Of a stretch of 64,000 nt of DNA, positions 25,172-35,021 are shown one piece after another. Origin of the DNA: Streptomyces sp. NBC_00820 (lineage in GTDB: Bacteria > Actinomycetota > Actinomycetes > Streptomycetales > Streptomycetaceae); contig NZ_CP108882.1 of NCBI RefSeq assembly GCF_036347055.1, forward strand, positions 2,555,001 through 2,619,000, in the 5' to 3' direction. The notes below the pieces were generated by a model. That model was given only the letters and a program-made list of their open reading frames with translations, searched no databases and was not told where the DNA came from. Made by a program: the position numbers and the translations under genes. The stretch's first letter is position 1. Each line of letters starts with the position of its first letter.

Positions 25172-25801
25172 CTACGGGGCTGTCGAGCTGACGGGCCGTA
25201 GGCCCACGAGAACCGTGTCGACGATTCGCTCGGCGAGTCCCTCCGGGAGCTCCGCCTCCGGGCGCATGAAGGCGCGGACGACCATGGGGCCGACGACGAT
25301 GTCGTTGACCAGCTCGATGTCGGCGTCCGCGCAAAGTTCGCCGTTGCGCTGCCCGCGGCGCAGCACCTCGTGGACCGCCTCGCGCCTCGGCGCTATCACG
25401 GTCGCCTCGTACGCCGCCCACAGCTTGGGGCTGCTCTTCATCTGGGCGTAGACGTTGTGCAGCATCATCGACGAGCGGTTGAGCAGGCCGCGCCTGCGCA
25501 TCGTCTCCAGCAGGACGACCAGGTCGTCGCGCATCGAGGTGCCCGGCAGCTCGGGGTCGGGCGGTTCGGCGGCGCGCATGACGTCGACGAACAGCTCCTC
25601 CTTGCCGCTCCAGCGGCGGTAGATGGTGGCCTTGCCCACTCCGGCGGTGCGCGCGACGCGCTCGATGGAGAGTTCGGCGAGCGGGACGCCGTCCTCCAGG
25701 AGCTTCATCACGCCTTCCACGATGGCACGTTCCACGGCCTCGCTGCGGGGCCGCCCCCGGGTGGGGCAGGCCTGTCGCGGCCGGCTTCCGGCAAGGCTCA
25801 C
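25172..25801 (-). CDS. TetR-family repressor, probable regulator of the adjacent EmrB-type exporter
   Basis: 209 residues. The TetR N-terminal helix-turn-helix is at about 18-65 (RGRPRSEAVERAIVEGVMKLL, then LSIERVARTAGVGKATIYRRW, KEELFVDVM). The C-terminal ligand domain resembles the TetR_C_16/AcrR-like group (RREAVHEVLRRGQRNGEL). The exporter gene lies upstream on the same strand and has a palindrome of TetR-operator form in its promoter (27581-27601). Regulation of that operon is the obvious inference. Confidence 0.9.
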   Translation of the reverse strand: MSLAGSRPRQACPTRGRPRSEAVERAIVEGVMKLLEDGVPLAELSIERVARTAGVGKATIYRRWSGKEELFVDVMRAAEPPDPELPGTSMRDDLVVLLETMRRRGLLNRSSMMLHNVYAQMKSSPKLWAAYEATVIAPRREAVHEVLRRGQRNGELCADADIELVNDIVVGPMVVRAFMRPEAELPEGLAERIVDTVLVGLRPVSSTAP

Positions 25802-25869
25802 GTCGCTTCCGTCCTCTCACTGTGCTGCGGGAATTGTCCCGCAGCGGCCTCCCTCCCCCGTGGTGACAC

Positions 25870-25979
25870 GTACGGTTCACGGTCCGCTTGCGGTTCGCGG
25901 ACCGCTTACGACTCGCGGTCCGCGCTTACGGTTCGCGGTCCGCTCACGACTCTCGGACCGCCTACGACTCTCGGTCCGT
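25870..25979. repeat. About six imperfect 18-20-bp repeats overlapping the exporter 3' end
   Basis: Units built on TACGACTCGCGGTCCGC and TACGGTTCGCGGTCCGC alternate, some as GGACCGC, giving small inverted as well as direct symmetry. The rightmost copy (TACGACTCTCGGTCCG) contains the stop and last codons of the MFS gene at 25962. The repeat fills the gap between that gene and the TetR gene. Confidence 0.8.
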
Positions 25980-27557
25980 GGCCGCGACCAGCTCCGGTTC
26001 CTTGTCGTCCGCCCGGTCGGCCGGCGGCCTGCCCGGCAGGAACAGGGCCGTGACCACGGCGCCGAGGAGCGCGACGGCCGTGCCGCACAGGGCGGTGACG
26101 TGCATGGCGTGCAGGAAGGCGTCGTGGGCCGGGGTGATCAGACCCTGGCCGCGCGGGCCGAGCTTGGCGGCGATACCGAGGGTGGCCTCGATGGACTCGC
26201 CGGCCGTCTCCCGCAGGCCGGACGGCAGCGCGCCGAGCTTGCCCTCGATGCCGTTGCGGTACGAGGTGGCGAGCACCGAGCCGAGGACGGCGATACCGAG
26301 GGCGCCGCCGACCTGGCGGAAGGTGTTGCTGAGCGCGGAGGCCGAGCCGGCCTTCTCGCGCGGCAGGGCCTGCATGATGACGACGGAGGTCGGCGTCATG
26401 ATGTGCGCCATGCCGGTGCCCATGAGGAAGAAGACGACCTCCAGCTGCCAGATGGGCGTGTCGGCCTCGAAGCCGGCGAACGCGGCCAGCGTGGCGGCGA
26501 TCAGCACCAGTCCCGTGGTGGTCGTGGCCTTGTTGCCGAACCGGTCGACCAGCAGCCGGGCCCGCGGCGCGAAGATCATCTGCGCGGCGGCCAGCGGCAG
26601 CATCAGCACACCGGACTCCAGCGGCGAGTAGCCGCGCACGCTCTGGGTGTAGAAGACACCGAAGAACGTGACGCCCATCAGCGCGAAGAAGACCAGCGCG
26701 ATGGCGCTCATCGCGGCGGAGAAGACCTTGTTCCTGAAGTAGCTGACATCCAGTGACGGGTGGTCGCTGCGCTTCTCGAAGACGACGAACGCGGCGAGGA
26801 CGACGAGGCCGGCGAGGATCGGCCCCAGCGCCTTGGCGTCGGTGAAGTCGGCCAGCTCGCCGCCCTTGATGATGCCGTAGACGAGCAGGATCAGGCCGAC
26901 CACGGACAGCACGACGCCGACGGGGTCGAGACGGCCGGGGCTGGGGTCGCGGGAGTCGGGCACCAGCCACAGCATCAGCCCGAGCGCGACGATCACGATC
27001 GGGACGTTGATGAGGAAGACCGAACCCCACCAGAAGTGGTCCAGCAGCGCCCCGCCGGTGATCGGTCCGATGGCGATGGCGAGACCGACGCCGCCGGCCC
27101 AGATGCCGATGGCCTTGGGCTGCTCCTCGCGCTCGAAGACGTTCATCAGGACGGCAAGGGTCGCGGGCATCACGAAGGCGGCACCGAGGGCCATCACCGC
27201 GCGGTAGGCGATCAGCTGGCCCGGGGAGCCGGACTCGGCGGCCAGGGCCGAGCCGATGCCGAACACGACGATGCCGCCCAGCAGGACCTTCTTGCGGCCG
27301 AGGCGGTCGCCGATGAGGCCGGCGGTGAAGAGCAGCCCCGCGAAGACCAGGGTGTAGGCGTTGATCGCCCACTCGATCTGGCTCTGGGTGGCACCGAGTC
27401 CGACGGGCGCCGGGGTGGAGATGGTCTTGATGGCGACGTTCAGGATCGAGTTGTCGAGCACGACGATGAGCAGGCTCAACATGAGCACGCCGAGGATCGC
27501 CCAACGGCGCCGGTGCACTGCTTCCGGTATTCGGGAGGCAGGTACGGAAGTTGTCAT
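25962..27557 (-). CDS. MFS drug exporter, DHA2 (EmrB/QacA) family, 14 TM
   Basis: 531 residues. It starts at ATG 27557 ([19 protein letters not shown]) just before helix 1. Hallmarks are [14 protein letters not shown] (motif D1 in TM1), [13 protein letters not shown] (motif A), [20 protein letters not shown] (motif C neighbourhood) and about 14 hydrophobic segments. A proton-antiport efflux role for a hydrophobic or cationic drug is expected. The operator-like palindrome 24 bases upstream and the TetR gene downstream form a typical self-contained resistance unit. The short gap between the two genes is filled by tandem repeats. Confidence 0.93.
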   Translation of the reverse strand: MTTSVPASRIPEAVHRRRWAILGVLMLSLLIVVLDNSILNVAIKTISTPAPVGLGATQSQIEWAINAYTLVFAGLLFTAGLIGDRLGRKKVLLGGIVVFGIGSALAAESGSPGQLIAYRAVMALGAAFVMPATLAVLMNVFEREEQPKAIGIWAGGVGLAIAIGPITGGALLDHFWWGSVFLINVPIVIVALGLMLWLVPDSRDPSPGRLDPVGVVLSVVGLILLVYGIIKGGELADFTDAKALGPILAGLVVLAAFVVFEKRSDHPSLDVSYFRNKVFSAAMSAIALVFFALMGVTFFGVFYTQSVRGYSPLESGVLMLPLAAAQMIFAPRARLLVDRFGNKATTTTGLVLIAATLAAFAGFEADTPIWQLEVVFFLMGTGMAHIMTPTSVVIMQALPREKAGSASALSNTFRQVGGALGIAVLGSVLATSYRNGIEGKLGALPSGLRETAGESIEATLGIAAKLGPRGQGLITPAHDAFLHAMHVTALCGTAVALLGAVVTALFLPGRPPADRADDKEPELVAATDRES

Positions 27558-27580
27558 GCGTTCGAGCCTAGAACCATTTC

Positions 27581-27601
27581 GATACGACACCGTCTCGTAT
27601 C
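27581..27601. promoter_or_regulatory. TetR-type operator upstream of the EmrB-type exporter
   Basis: Perfect inverted repeat GATACGA, 7-bp spacer, TCGTATC, typical in size and sequence of TetR-family operators. It is centred about 34 bases upstream of the exporter ATG. The local AT content is high, fitting a promoter. Confidence 0.85.
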
Positions 27602-27660
27602 TGAATTCCTTTACCGAGCCCTTACGAGGCGGGGCCCGCCCGCGGCTCCGGCGGCCCGGA

Positions 27661-27720
27661 GGCGGGGTCGGAGGCGGGGTCGGAAGCAGCGTCGGAAGCG
27701 GGGTCGGAAGCGGCGTCGAG
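27661..27720. repeat. Five 12-bp tandem repeats
   Basis: Five consecutive 12-bp units related to GGCGGGGTCGGA occupy 27661-27720 in the divergent gap between the exporter and panB. No gene is seen in this 270-bp gap apart from the operator. Confidence 0.88.
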
Positions 27721-27827
27721 TGGATCACAGGGGGGTCCCCCTGGCCGTGTACGGCACGAGGTGCCACCATGGAGTCGATCCGGGGACGCCGTCAGGGCGC
27801 CTCGAGATGAAAGAAGGAGCCGTTGCC

Positions 27828-28694
27828 ATGACGCAGCTTTCGGCTGCCCACACGAAGCCCTCCGACGGCAGCAAGGCGCTGTACGGGGGGAAGGGCACCC
27901 GTCGCATCACCGTCCGCGACATCACCCTCGCCAAGGAGCGGGGCGAGAAGTGGCCCATGCTCACCGCCTACGACGCGATGACCGCGTCCGTCTTCGACGA
28001 GGCCGGGATCCCGGTACTCCTCGTCGGCGACTCGGCGGGCAACTGCCACCTCGGGTACGACTCGACCGTGCCCGTCACCCTCGACCAGATGACCATGCTC
28101 TCGGCAGCCGTCGTACGGGGCACCAGCCGTGCCCTCATCGTCGGCGACCTGCCGTTCGGCTCCTACCAGGAGGGTCCGGTGCAGGCGCTGCGCTCGGCGA
28201 CCCGGATGGTCAAGGAGGCCGGGGTCGGCGCGGTCAAGCTGGAGGGCGGCGAGCGCTCGCACGAACAGATCCGGCTGCTGGTCGAGGCCGGCATCCCCGT
28301 GATGGCGCACATCGGCCTGACCCCGCAGTCCGTCCACGCGATGGGCTACCGCGTGCAGGGGCGCGGCGAGGAGGCGGCCCAGCAGCTGCTGCGGGACGCC
28401 AAGGCCGTCCAGGACGCGGGAGCGTTCGCCGTCGTGCTGGAGCTGGTCCCCGCGGAGCTGGCCGCCGAGGTGACCCGGATACTGCACATCCCGACGGTCG
28501 GCATCGGCGCGGGCCCGGAGACGGACGCCCAGGTACTGGTGTGGACCGACATGCTGGGGCTGACGTCCGGCCGGGTGCCGAAGTTCGTCAAGAAGTACGC
28601 GAACCTGCGCGAGGTCATGGGTGACGCGGTGAAGGAGTTCGCCGACGAGGTCGTCGGCGGGGCCTTCCCGACGGAGGAGCACTCCGTCCACTAG
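27828..28694 (+). CDS. panB: 3-methyl-2-oxobutanoate hydroxymethyltransferase (pantothenate synthesis)
   Basis: 288 residues. ATG 27828 has AAGGAG nine bases upstream. The PanB barrel motifs are all visible: MLTAYDAMTASVFDEAGIPVL (start of the barrel), LLVGDSAGNC (Mg-binding Asp), VGDLPFGSY, VKLEGG, VMAHIGLTPQ and VLELVPAEL (catalytic Glu), and IPTVGIGAGP. It transfers a hydroxymethyl group from methylene-THF to ketoisovalerate, giving ketopantoate for coenzyme A. It stands alone and ends in a stem-loop. Confidence 0.97.
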   Translation: MTQLSAAHTKPSDGSKALYGGKGTRRITVRDITLAKERGEKWPMLTAYDAMTASVFDEAGIPVLLVGDSAGNCHLGYDSTVPVTLDQMTMLSAAVVRGTSRALIVGDLPFGSYQEGPVQALRSATRMVKEAGVGAVKLEGGERSHEQIRLLVEAGIPVMAHIGLTPQSVHAMGYRVQGRGEEAAQQLLRDAKAVQDAGAFAVVLELVPAELAAEVTRILHIPTVGIGAGPETDAQVLVWTDMLGLTSGRVPKFVKKYANLREVMGDAVKEFADEVVGGAFPTEEHSVH

Positions 28695-28711
28695 CCACTG
28701 CGGCACCACCC

Positions 28712-28751
28712 CGGGCAGCCCGTCGATCTTCCCCCGTCGGCGGGCTGCCCG
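28712..28751 (+). terminator. Stem-loop terminator after panB
   Basis: Perfect 11-bp inverted repeat: CGGGCAGCCCG (28712-28722) and CGGGCTGCCCG (28741-28751), followed by CTTTT. Good intrinsic-terminator form for the panB transcript. Confidence 0.8.
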
Positions 28752-28784
28752 CTTTTCGTCCGCGGTGGCCGCGGGAATCCCGCC

Positions 28785-28845
28785 GGCGGCTGTAGGCGCT
28801 CTGTCGGCGGCCGCGGGCGGCTGTAGGCGCTCTGTCGGTGGATTG
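28785..28845. repeat. Two-copy direct repeat before the ABC exporter
   Basis: The sequence GGCTGTAGGCGCTCTGTCGG occurs twice (near 28788 and near 28819) in the gap between panB and the ABC ATPase gene. Confidence 0.7.
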
Positions 28846-28872
28846 TCGGTGGGACCTGACATCGTCGTGGTC

Positions 28873-29898
28873 ATGACGCGAATCGATGACAACCCCGGCG
28901 GCGGACGCTCCGCCGTGACCGTGCGGGGACTGGTCAAGCACTACGGGGAGACCAAGGCCCTGGACGGGGTCGACCTGGACGTGCGCGAGGGCACCGTGAT
29001 GGGTGTGCTCGGGCCGAACGGTGCCGGCAAGACCACCCTCGTACGCATCCTGTCCACCCTGATCACGCCCGACGCCGGGCAGGCCACCGTGGCCGGCTAC
29101 GACGTCGTACGCCAGCCCCGGCAGCTGCGCCGGGTGATCGGACTCACCGGCCAGTACGCCTCGGTGGACGAGAAGCTCCCGGGCTGGGAGAACCTGTACA
29201 TGATCGGGCGGCTGCTGGACCTGTCCCGCAAGGACGCCCGCACCCGTGCCGACGAACTGCTGGAGCGGTTCTCGCTGACGGAGGCGGCCCGACGCCCGGC
29301 GTCGACGTACTCCGGCGGTATGCGGCGGCGCCTGGACCTGGCCGCGTCGATGATCGGCCGGCCGGAGGTGCTGTACCTGGACGAGCCGACCACCGGGCTC
29401 GACCCGCGCACCCGCAACGAGGTGTGGGACGAGGTCAAGGCCATGGTCGGCGACGGCGTCACCGTGCTGCTGACCACCCAGTACATGGAGGAGGCCGAGC
29501 AGCTCGCCTCGGAGCTGACCGTCGTGGACCGCGGCAAGGTCATCGCGAACGGCCGTATCGAGGAGCTGAAGGCCCGGGTCGGCGGCCGTACCCTGCGGGT
29601 GCGTCCGGTGGATCCGCTCCAGCTGCGGCCGCTCGCCGGCATGCTGGACGAGCTGGGCATCACCGGGCTCGCGGCCACCACCGTGGACACCGAGACCGGC
29701 ACGCTGCTGGTGCCGATCCTGAGCGACGAGCAGCTGACCGCGGTGGTCGGCGCGGTCACCGCGCGCGGCATCACCATCTCCTCCATCACCACCGAACTGC
29801 CCAGCCTCGACGAGGTGTTCCTGTCCCTCACCGGCCACCGTGCCAGTGCCCCGCAGGACGCGACGCCCGCCGAATCCCGCGAGGAGGTCGCCGTATGA
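28873..29898 (+). CDS. ABC exporter ATP-binding protein, DrrA type
   Basis: 341 residues from ATG 28873. Walker A is GPNGAGKTT near 43-51, the Q-loop is in GLTGQYASVDEKLPGWENL, the signature is YSGGMRRRLDLA and Walker B is VLYLDEPTTGLDP. A C-terminal DrrA-specific extension of about 100 residues (GGRTLRVRPVDPLQL to SSITTELPSLDEVFLSLTGH) follows. This is the nucleotide-binding half of a daunorubicin/doxorubicin-resistance-type exporter. Its stop overlaps the permease start (ATGA), so they form one unit. Confidence 0.94.
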   Translation: MTRIDDNPGGGRSAVTVRGLVKHYGETKALDGVDLDVREGTVMGVLGPNGAGKTTLVRILSTLITPDAGQATVAGYDVVRQPRQLRRVIGLTGQYASVDEKLPGWENLYMIGRLLDLSRKDARTRADELLERFSLTEAARRPASTYSGGMRRRLDLAASMIGRPEVLYLDEPTTGLDPRTRNEVWDEVKAMVGDGVTVLLTTQYMEEAEQLASELTVVDRGKVIANGRIEELKARVGGRTLRVRPVDPLQLRPLAGMLDELGITGLAATTVDTETGTLLVPILSDEQLTAVVGAVTARGITISSITTELPSLDEVFLSLTGHRASAPQDATPAESREEVAV

Positions 29899-30719
29899 GC
29901 GCCACCACCACCCTGCCCGAGACCGCCGGCGTCGCCGACGCGCACATCACGCTGCGCGGGCACCTGCGCCACACCGGGGCGCTCATCCGCCGCAACCTGC
30001 TGTGGATCCGCCAGGACCCGGAGTCGATGTTCGACGCGCTGCTGATGCCGATCGTCTTCACGCTGCTGTTCGTGTACGTCTTCGGCGGCTCGATCGGGCA
30101 GGCCCTGGGCGGCGGTCAGGACCAGTACGTGCAGTACGTCATCCCCGGCATGCTGGCGATGATGAGCATGACGATGTCGCAGGGCGTCGGCACCGGCTTC
30201 AGCCAGGACTTCAACAGCGGTGTCATGGACCGTTTCCGGTCCCTGCCGATCGGGCGCGGCTCGGTGCTGTTCGCGAAGATCGCGGTGGAGCTGGGGCGGA
30301 TGCTGTTCGCGACGGCCGTGCTGATGATCGTCGCCGTCCTGGTCGGCTTCGACATCACCAGCTGGAGCGGACTGCTCGCGACGGTGGCCCTGTCCACGCT
30401 GTTCGCCTCGTCGATCATGTGGGTGTTCATCACCCTGGGCGTCGTGATGAAGAGCGCGCAGTCCGTGCAGGCGATGGGCTTCCTGGTGCTGTTCCCGCTC
30501 CAGTTCGGCTCGTCGATCTTCGCGCCGACCAAGTCGATGCCGGGTTGGCTGCAGGCCTTCACCGACTACAACCCGCTGTCCACGCTGGCGGACGCGGCGC
30601 GCGGTCTGATGGTGGGCGGTCCGGTCACGCACGACCTGTGGGTGACGGTGGGCTGGTCCGTGGCGATCACCGCGGTGATGGCCCCGGTCGCGATCCACAA
30701 GTTCCGCACCAAGAGCTGA
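29895..30719 (+). CDS. ABC-2 type permease, DrrB type
   Basis: 274 residues with six hydrophobic segments. The N-terminal LIRRNLLWIRQDPESMFDALLMPIVFTLLFVYVFGG pattern (given here only as the family opening RNLLWIRQDPESMF) and the ABC-2 core NSGVMDRFRSLPIGRGSVL are typical of DrrB. GAGGAGG precedes the ATG, which overlaps the ATPase stop. The pair probably exports a lipid or antibiotic-like molecule; the substrate is not visible. It is convergent with the large regulator gene. Confidence 0.92.
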   Translation: MSATTTLPETAGVADAHITLRGHLRHTGALIRRNLLWIRQDPESMFDALLMPIVFTLLFVYVFGGSIGQALGGGQDQYVQYVIPGMLAMMSMTMSQGVGTGFSQDFNSGVMDRFRSLPIGRGSVLFAKIAVELGRMLFATAVLMIVAVLVGFDITSWSGLLATVALSTLFASSIMWVFITLGVVMKSAQSVQAMGFLVLFPLQFGSSIFAPTKSMPGWLQAFTDYNPLSTLADAARGLMVGGPVTHDLWVTVGWSVAITAVMAPVAIHKFRTKS

Positions 30720-30730
30720 CGTCGCCCGGC

Positions 30731-33700
30731 TCACACCAGGGCGGTGGCCTCCGCGAGGGAGAGGTCACCGCCTTCGGCGTACGCGGCGCCGTAGGCCGGC
30801 GCGTCGAGCGTCTCACGGATGCGCGCCTCGGTGAGGTCCGCGATCCGGCGTTCCATGCCGGAGGGGATGTGGCCGGGCGGCAGCAGGGCCTCGGCGGCGC
30901 CCAGGCAGCGGGCGGCGTCCGCGGCGCCGCTGTCGCCGTCGAGGCCGGCCAGGGCCATGGCCGCGACGGTGAGGCAGATGGAGGGCAACTGCGGGGTGAC
31001 GGCCTCGGACAGCGGGTCGCGGGCGAGCCGCAGTGCCTTGCGGACGCGGGTGAGGGCCTCCCGCGAGCGGCCGTCGAGGGCGTCGAGCCACGCCTCCTGA
31101 CCGATGATCATGGCATCGAAGACGACGAAGTGTGAGATCTTGAACTCCTCGCGCAGCAGGCACAGTTGCTCGCGCGCCTCGGCGGTACGGCCGGTGATGC
31201 CGAGCCAGACGGCGAGGAAGAGCCGGGCCGCGGGCATCCCCTCGTTGGTGGCGCCCTCCTGCTGGGCGATGACCTCACGCAGCAGGCGCTCGCCACGTTC
31301 GGCGTCGCCCGCCTCCACGAGGACACTGCCGAGCCGGGCGCCCAGCACGGCCATCTGGGCGCGGGCGCCGAGGCGTTCGGCGTGCTCCGTCGCGGCCTCG
31401 TAGTCGGCGGCGGCTTCCCGGTAGGCGCCCTTGCGCTCGTGCGCCTCGCCGCGCGCGGACAGCGCCTCGGCGATGCCCCAGTCGTCACCGAGGCGGCGGT
31501 AGATCTCCAGGGACTCGTTGGCGTCCATGGTGGCGTCGCCCGCCCAGGCGGTGCGGTTGGCCAGGAGGTTGGCGCGCATCTGCAGCGCGCCGGCCAGCTC
31601 CCATTCGAAGCCGGGGGTGTCCCGGCAGGTCCGCACGGCGGCGTCGACGATCGTGCGCATCCGCTCCACGCCGCCGGTGAGCATCTCCGCGAAGAACCAC
31701 AGCATGCCCGGCGCCCGACAGGTCTGCGGCAGGCCGGGCTCGTAGACCTGGGTGACCGCCCGCAGCTTGGCCTGCGCCTCGGGGGTCTGCCAGAGGTCCA
31801 ACTCCATGTCCATGCAGGCGAGGTGGGCGAGGTGGACACCGCGCCGGGCCTCGGTGAGGTCTTCGCCGGCGTAGGGGGGCGGAGCGTCGGTGCAGGGCTG
31901 CCACACCGGCAGGGCGCGGCGCACCGGCTCGGCGAACGGGTCCGGCCCGAGCGCCATGACCTCCTGGCACCAGGTGCGGGTCTCGATGCGCTGGTCGCGC
32001 AACTGCCAGAACCGCAACAGGGAATGGACCAGGGCGATCCCCTCCTGCTCGTCACCCAGGGCGACGGCGTGGCGCAGGGCGGTACGCAGGTTCTCGTACT
32101 CCAGCTCGATCCGGTCGATGGCGGCACGCTGTCCGGGGCCGCGCAGCAACGGGTCGGTGGTGCGGGCGAGTTCACGGTAGTACGTCAGATGGGCACGCTC
32201 GGCCGCGGCACGCTCGCCGGTCTCGTCCAGCCGCTCGGCCGCGTACTCGGCGACGGTCTCCAGGAGCCGGTAGCGCATCGCGCCGTCCGGCGAAGGGGCC
32301 GCCACCACCAGGGACTTGTCGACCAGCGAGCCGAGCGCGTCCAGGGCGAACGGGCCGCAGACGATCTCGGCGGCGGCCAGGTCGCAACCGCCCGCGAAGA
32401 CGGACAGGCGGCGCAGCACGTCCCGTTCGTCGTCGTCGAGCAGGTCCCAGGACCAGTCCACGACGGCGCGCAGGGTCTGCTGGCGGGGCAGCACGGTACG
32501 GCTGCCGGAGGTGAGCAGCCGGAAGCGGTCGTCCAGCCGGTCCGCTATCTGGCGGGGTGTCAGCATGCGCAGCCGGGCGGCCGCCAGCTCGACCGCCAGG
32601 GGCAGTCCGTCCAGGCGGCGGCAGATCTCGGCGCACGCCTCGGGGTCGTCCTCGACGCGGAAGCCGGGCCGGGCCGCCGCGCCCCGCTCCGCGAGCAGCC
32701 GCAGCGCGACGGGTTCGGGCAGCGGCTCCACCGGTCTGAGCAACTCCCCCGGCACGCCGAGCGGTTCGCGGCTGGTGGCGAGGACGGTCAGCTCCGGACA
32801 GTCGGCCAGCAGGCGCTCGGCCAGGTGCGCGGCGGCCTCGACGACGTGCTCGCAGTTGTCGAGGATGACCAGCATGCGGCGCCGGGCGCAGTGTTCCACG
32901 AGCCGGGCGACGGGGTCGTCGTAGCGGTCGGCGACGGCGCGCATGCTCTCGACGCCGGCGCCGTGCAGCACGGTCTCGCGGGCGCCGATCGCGGTCAGTA
33001 CGGCCTGCGGTACGGCGTCCGGGTCGTCCACGGGCGCCAGCTCGGCCAGCCACACCCCGTCCCGCGCGGTGTGCCGTACGGCCTCGGCGGCCTCCTGGGA
33101 CAGCCGGGTCTTGCCGGCCCCGCCGGGCCCGAGCAGGGTGACCAGGCGGGCCGCCGTGAGGTCGGCGCCGATGGTCTCGATGTCGGCCTCCCGGCCGACG
33201 AAGGAGGTGAGCCGCGCGCGCAGGTTGCCCGGCACGGAGGGCACGACGACCCGTGCGGGCGCCGGCTCCGGCGCCTGCCGCGCCAGCAGCTCGGCGTGCA
33301 GGGCGCGCAGTTCGGGCCCCGGGTCGGAGCCGAGCCGGTCGGCGAGGAGCCGGCGTACGTCCTCGTAGCCTGCGAGCGCCTGGGCGGGGCGGCCCGCGTC
33401 GCGCAGGGCGCGCAGGCGCAGCGCCTGGAGGGGTTCGTCCAACGGGTGGCTGTCGCACAGGGCGGCCAGCTCGGGCAGGCACTGTTCGGCGTGCCCGAGG
33501 GCGAGGGCGGCGCCGTGCCGGGCGCGCAGCGCGTCCAGGCGGCGGGTCTCCCAGCGGGCCGCCTCCGCGGTGCGGTCGGGCAGGTCGGCGAGGGCGGGGC
33601 CGTGCCAGAGGGCGAGGGCGTCGTCGAGGAGGGCACCCGCCTTGGCCGGGTCGCCGTCGGCCAGGGCGGCGAGGCCCTCGCCGGTCAGCCGCTCGAAACG

Positions 33701-34003
33701 GGTGAGGTCGATGTCGTCGGGGGCGGCGACGAGCCGGTACCCGCCCTCGGCGGAGGCGACGGCGTCCGCCCCGAGCACCCGCCGCAGCCGGCCGACCAGT
33801 GCCTGCAGGGCCCCGGCCGCGTCGGCCGGCGGCTCGTCCCCCCACACCTCGTCCATCAGCACGCCGACCGGCACGGTGCGGCCGGGCCGCAGCGCGAGCA
33901 CGGTCAGCAGGGCACGCAGCCGCGCCCCGCCGACGGGGACGGCCGTGCCGTCGGGGCGGAGTGCCTGGGTGGAGCCGAGAAGGGAAAAGCGCACGGGGTC
34001 CAT
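30731..34003 (-). CDS. AfsR/SARP-like regulator: OmpR-type HTH, BTAD, NB-ARC and TPR
   Basis: 1090 residues. Residues 1-95 form the OmpR-like winged HTH (VRFSLLGSTQALRP and LRALLTVLALRPGRTVPV). Residues 98-245 form the bacterial transcriptional activation domain (DIDLTRFERLTGEG and DRLGSDPGPELRALHAELL). An NB-ARC/STAND ATPase has its P-loop GPGGAGKT at 292-299 and Walker B in MLVILDNCEH. The C-terminal half is helical with TPR-like repeats. The protein is a STAND-type switch that activates genes, often secondary metabolism, on signal and ATP. The most likely relative I recall is S. coelicolor SCO2259. It faces the DrrAB-type exporter convergently. The 220-bp upstream gap (34004-34223) holds its promoter and no gene I can support. 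Confidence 0.93.
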   Translation of the reverse strand: MDPVRFSLLGSTQALRPDGTAVPVGGARLRALLTVLALRPGRTVPVGVLMDEVWGDEPPADAAGALQALVGRLRRVLGADAVASAEGGYRLVAAPDDIDLTRFERLTGEGLAALADGDPAKAGALLDDALALWHGPALADLPDRTAEAARWETRRLDALRARHGAALALGHAEQCLPELAALCDSHPLDEPLQALRLRALRDAGRPAQALAGYEDVRRLLADRLGSDPGPELRALHAELLARQAPEPAPARVVVPSVPGNLRARLTSFVGREADIETIGADLTAARLVTLLGPGGAGKTRLSQEAAEAVRHTARDGVWLAELAPVDDPDAVPQAVLTAIGARETVLHGAGVESMRAVADRYDDPVARLVEHCARRRMLVILDNCEHVVEAAAHLAERLLADCPELTVLATSREPLGVPGELLRPVEPLPEPVALRLLAERGAAARPGFRVEDDPEACAEICRRLDGLPLAVELAAARLRMLTPRQIADRLDDRFRLLTSGSRTVLPRQQTLRAVVDWSWDLLDDDERDVLRRLSVFAGGCDLAAAEIVCGPFALDALGSLVDKSLVVAAPSPDGAMRYRLLETVAEYAAERLDETGERAAAERAHLTYYRELARTTDPLLRGPGQRAAIDRIELEYENLRTALRHAVALGDEQEGIALVHSLLRFWQLRDQRIETRTWCQEVMALGPDPFAEPVRRALPVWQPCTDAPPPYAGEDLTEARRGVHLAHLACMDMELDLWQTPEAQAKLRAVTQVYEPGLPQTCRAPGMLWFFAEMLTGGVERMRTIVDAAVRTCRDTPGFEWELAGALQMRANLLANRTAWAGDATMDANESLEIYRRLGDDWGIAEALSARGEAHERKGAYREAAADYEAATEHAERLGARAQMAVLGARLGSVLVEAGDAERGERLLREVIAQQEGATNEGMPAARLFLAVWLGITGRTAEAREQLCLLREEFKISHFVVFDAMIIGQEAWLDALDGRSREALTRVRKALRLARDPLSEAVTPQLPSICLTVAAMALAGLDGDSGAADAARCLGAAEALLPPGHIPSGMERRIADLTEARIRETLDAPAYGAAYAEGGDLSLAEATALV

Positions 34004-34223
34004 TGTCCCCGGGGACGCCCGGGGACCGCCCCCGGGTTTCAGACCCGCGTGAATTGCGAGGAGTCCAGGGCGAGGATCCGGTCGGCGACGGGGATGCCGA
34101 TCCGCTCGCCGACTCGCTCACGGCGTGTCGGCCACCAGGAACCTCTGGCTGGGCGCAGGACGTTTCCCCCACGTCACCGGTACGGTCGACCGCGTCACCC
34201 CACCGCCCCGAGTCAGGAGCCAC

Positions 34224-35021
34224 ATGACCACCGCTGCCACCCGAACCGCCGACCGCCGGATCAGTCCCGTCTTCGTCGGGATCCTGGCCGTCACGGCGGT
34301 GACCGGCTGGGCGACCTGGACGGGGTTCGCCGCGAAACCGGGCCTCGCGGTGTTCCTGTTCGTGACGTCGGCCTGGATCGTCTCCCTGTGCCTGCACGAG
34401 TACGCGCACGCGCGCACCGCCCTGCACAGCGGGGACATCTCGGTCGGCTCGAAGGGCTACCTGACGCTGAACCCGCTGAAGTACACGCACGCGCTGCTGA
34501 GCGTCGTGCTCCCGGTGCTGTTCGTGATCATGGGCGGGATCGGTCTGCCGGGCGGCGCGGTGTTCATCGAGCGCGGCCGGGTCCGGGGCCGCTGGCGGCA
34601 CAGCCTGATCTCGGCGGCGGGTCCGCTGACGAACGTGCTGTTCGCTGCCGTGTGCACCGCGCCCTTCTGGCTGGGCGCCCTCGACGGGGTGCCCCGCGAC
34701 TTCCGGTACGCGCTGGCGTTCCTCGCCCTGCTCCAGGTGAGCGCGGCGATCCTGAACTTTCTGCCGGTGCCGGGCCTGGACGGGTACGGGGTGATCGAGC
34801 CGTGGCTGTCGTACAAGGTGAAGCGGCAGGTGGAGCCGTTCGCCCAGTGGGGCCTGATGTTCGTGTTCGCGCTGCTGTGGGTGCCGTCGGTCAACCAGGT
34901 GTTCTTCGGCGTGGTCGACGACGTCATGCGCGCGCTGGGCGTGGGCGCCGACTCGTCCGACTGCGGCTACTGGCTCTACCGCTTCTGGCAGGGCACGCCC
35001 GAGCTGTGCGTCAGCCCGTGA
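34224..35021 (+). CDS. M50-like (site-2 protease-type) integral membrane protein
   Basis: 265 residues, about six transmembrane helices. HEYAH at 58-62 gives the HExxH zinc site and NFLPVPGLDG at 178-187 the third-ligand motif, equivalent to NPxPxLDG in site-2 proteases. It may cleave a membrane-bound regulator or be a general M50 housekeeping protein. ATG 34224 follows CAGGAG. The tail after the last helix contains two Cys that may be extracytoplasmic. It overlaps, tail to tail, with a small membrane gene on the other strand. Confidence 0.88.
   Translation: MTTAATRTADRRISPVFVGILAVTAVTGWATWTGFAAKPGLAVFLFVTSAWIVSLCLHEYAHARTALHSGDISVGSKGYLTLNPLKYTHALLSVVLPVLFVIMGGIGLPGGAVFIERGRVRGRWRHSLISAAGPLTNVLFAAVCTAPFWLGALDGVPRDFRYALAFLALLQVSAAILNFLPVPGLDGYGVIEPWLSYKVKRQVEPFAQWGLMFVFALLWVPSVNQVFFGVVDDVMRALGVGADSSDCGYWLYRFWQGTPELCVSP

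Noticed and set aside
34035..34115. Minus-strand tail ERVGERIGIPVADRILALD that looks protein-like
   Set aside because: Only about 26 codons and no upstream continuation in frame; I could not tie it to a family, so it is not listed as a gene remnant.
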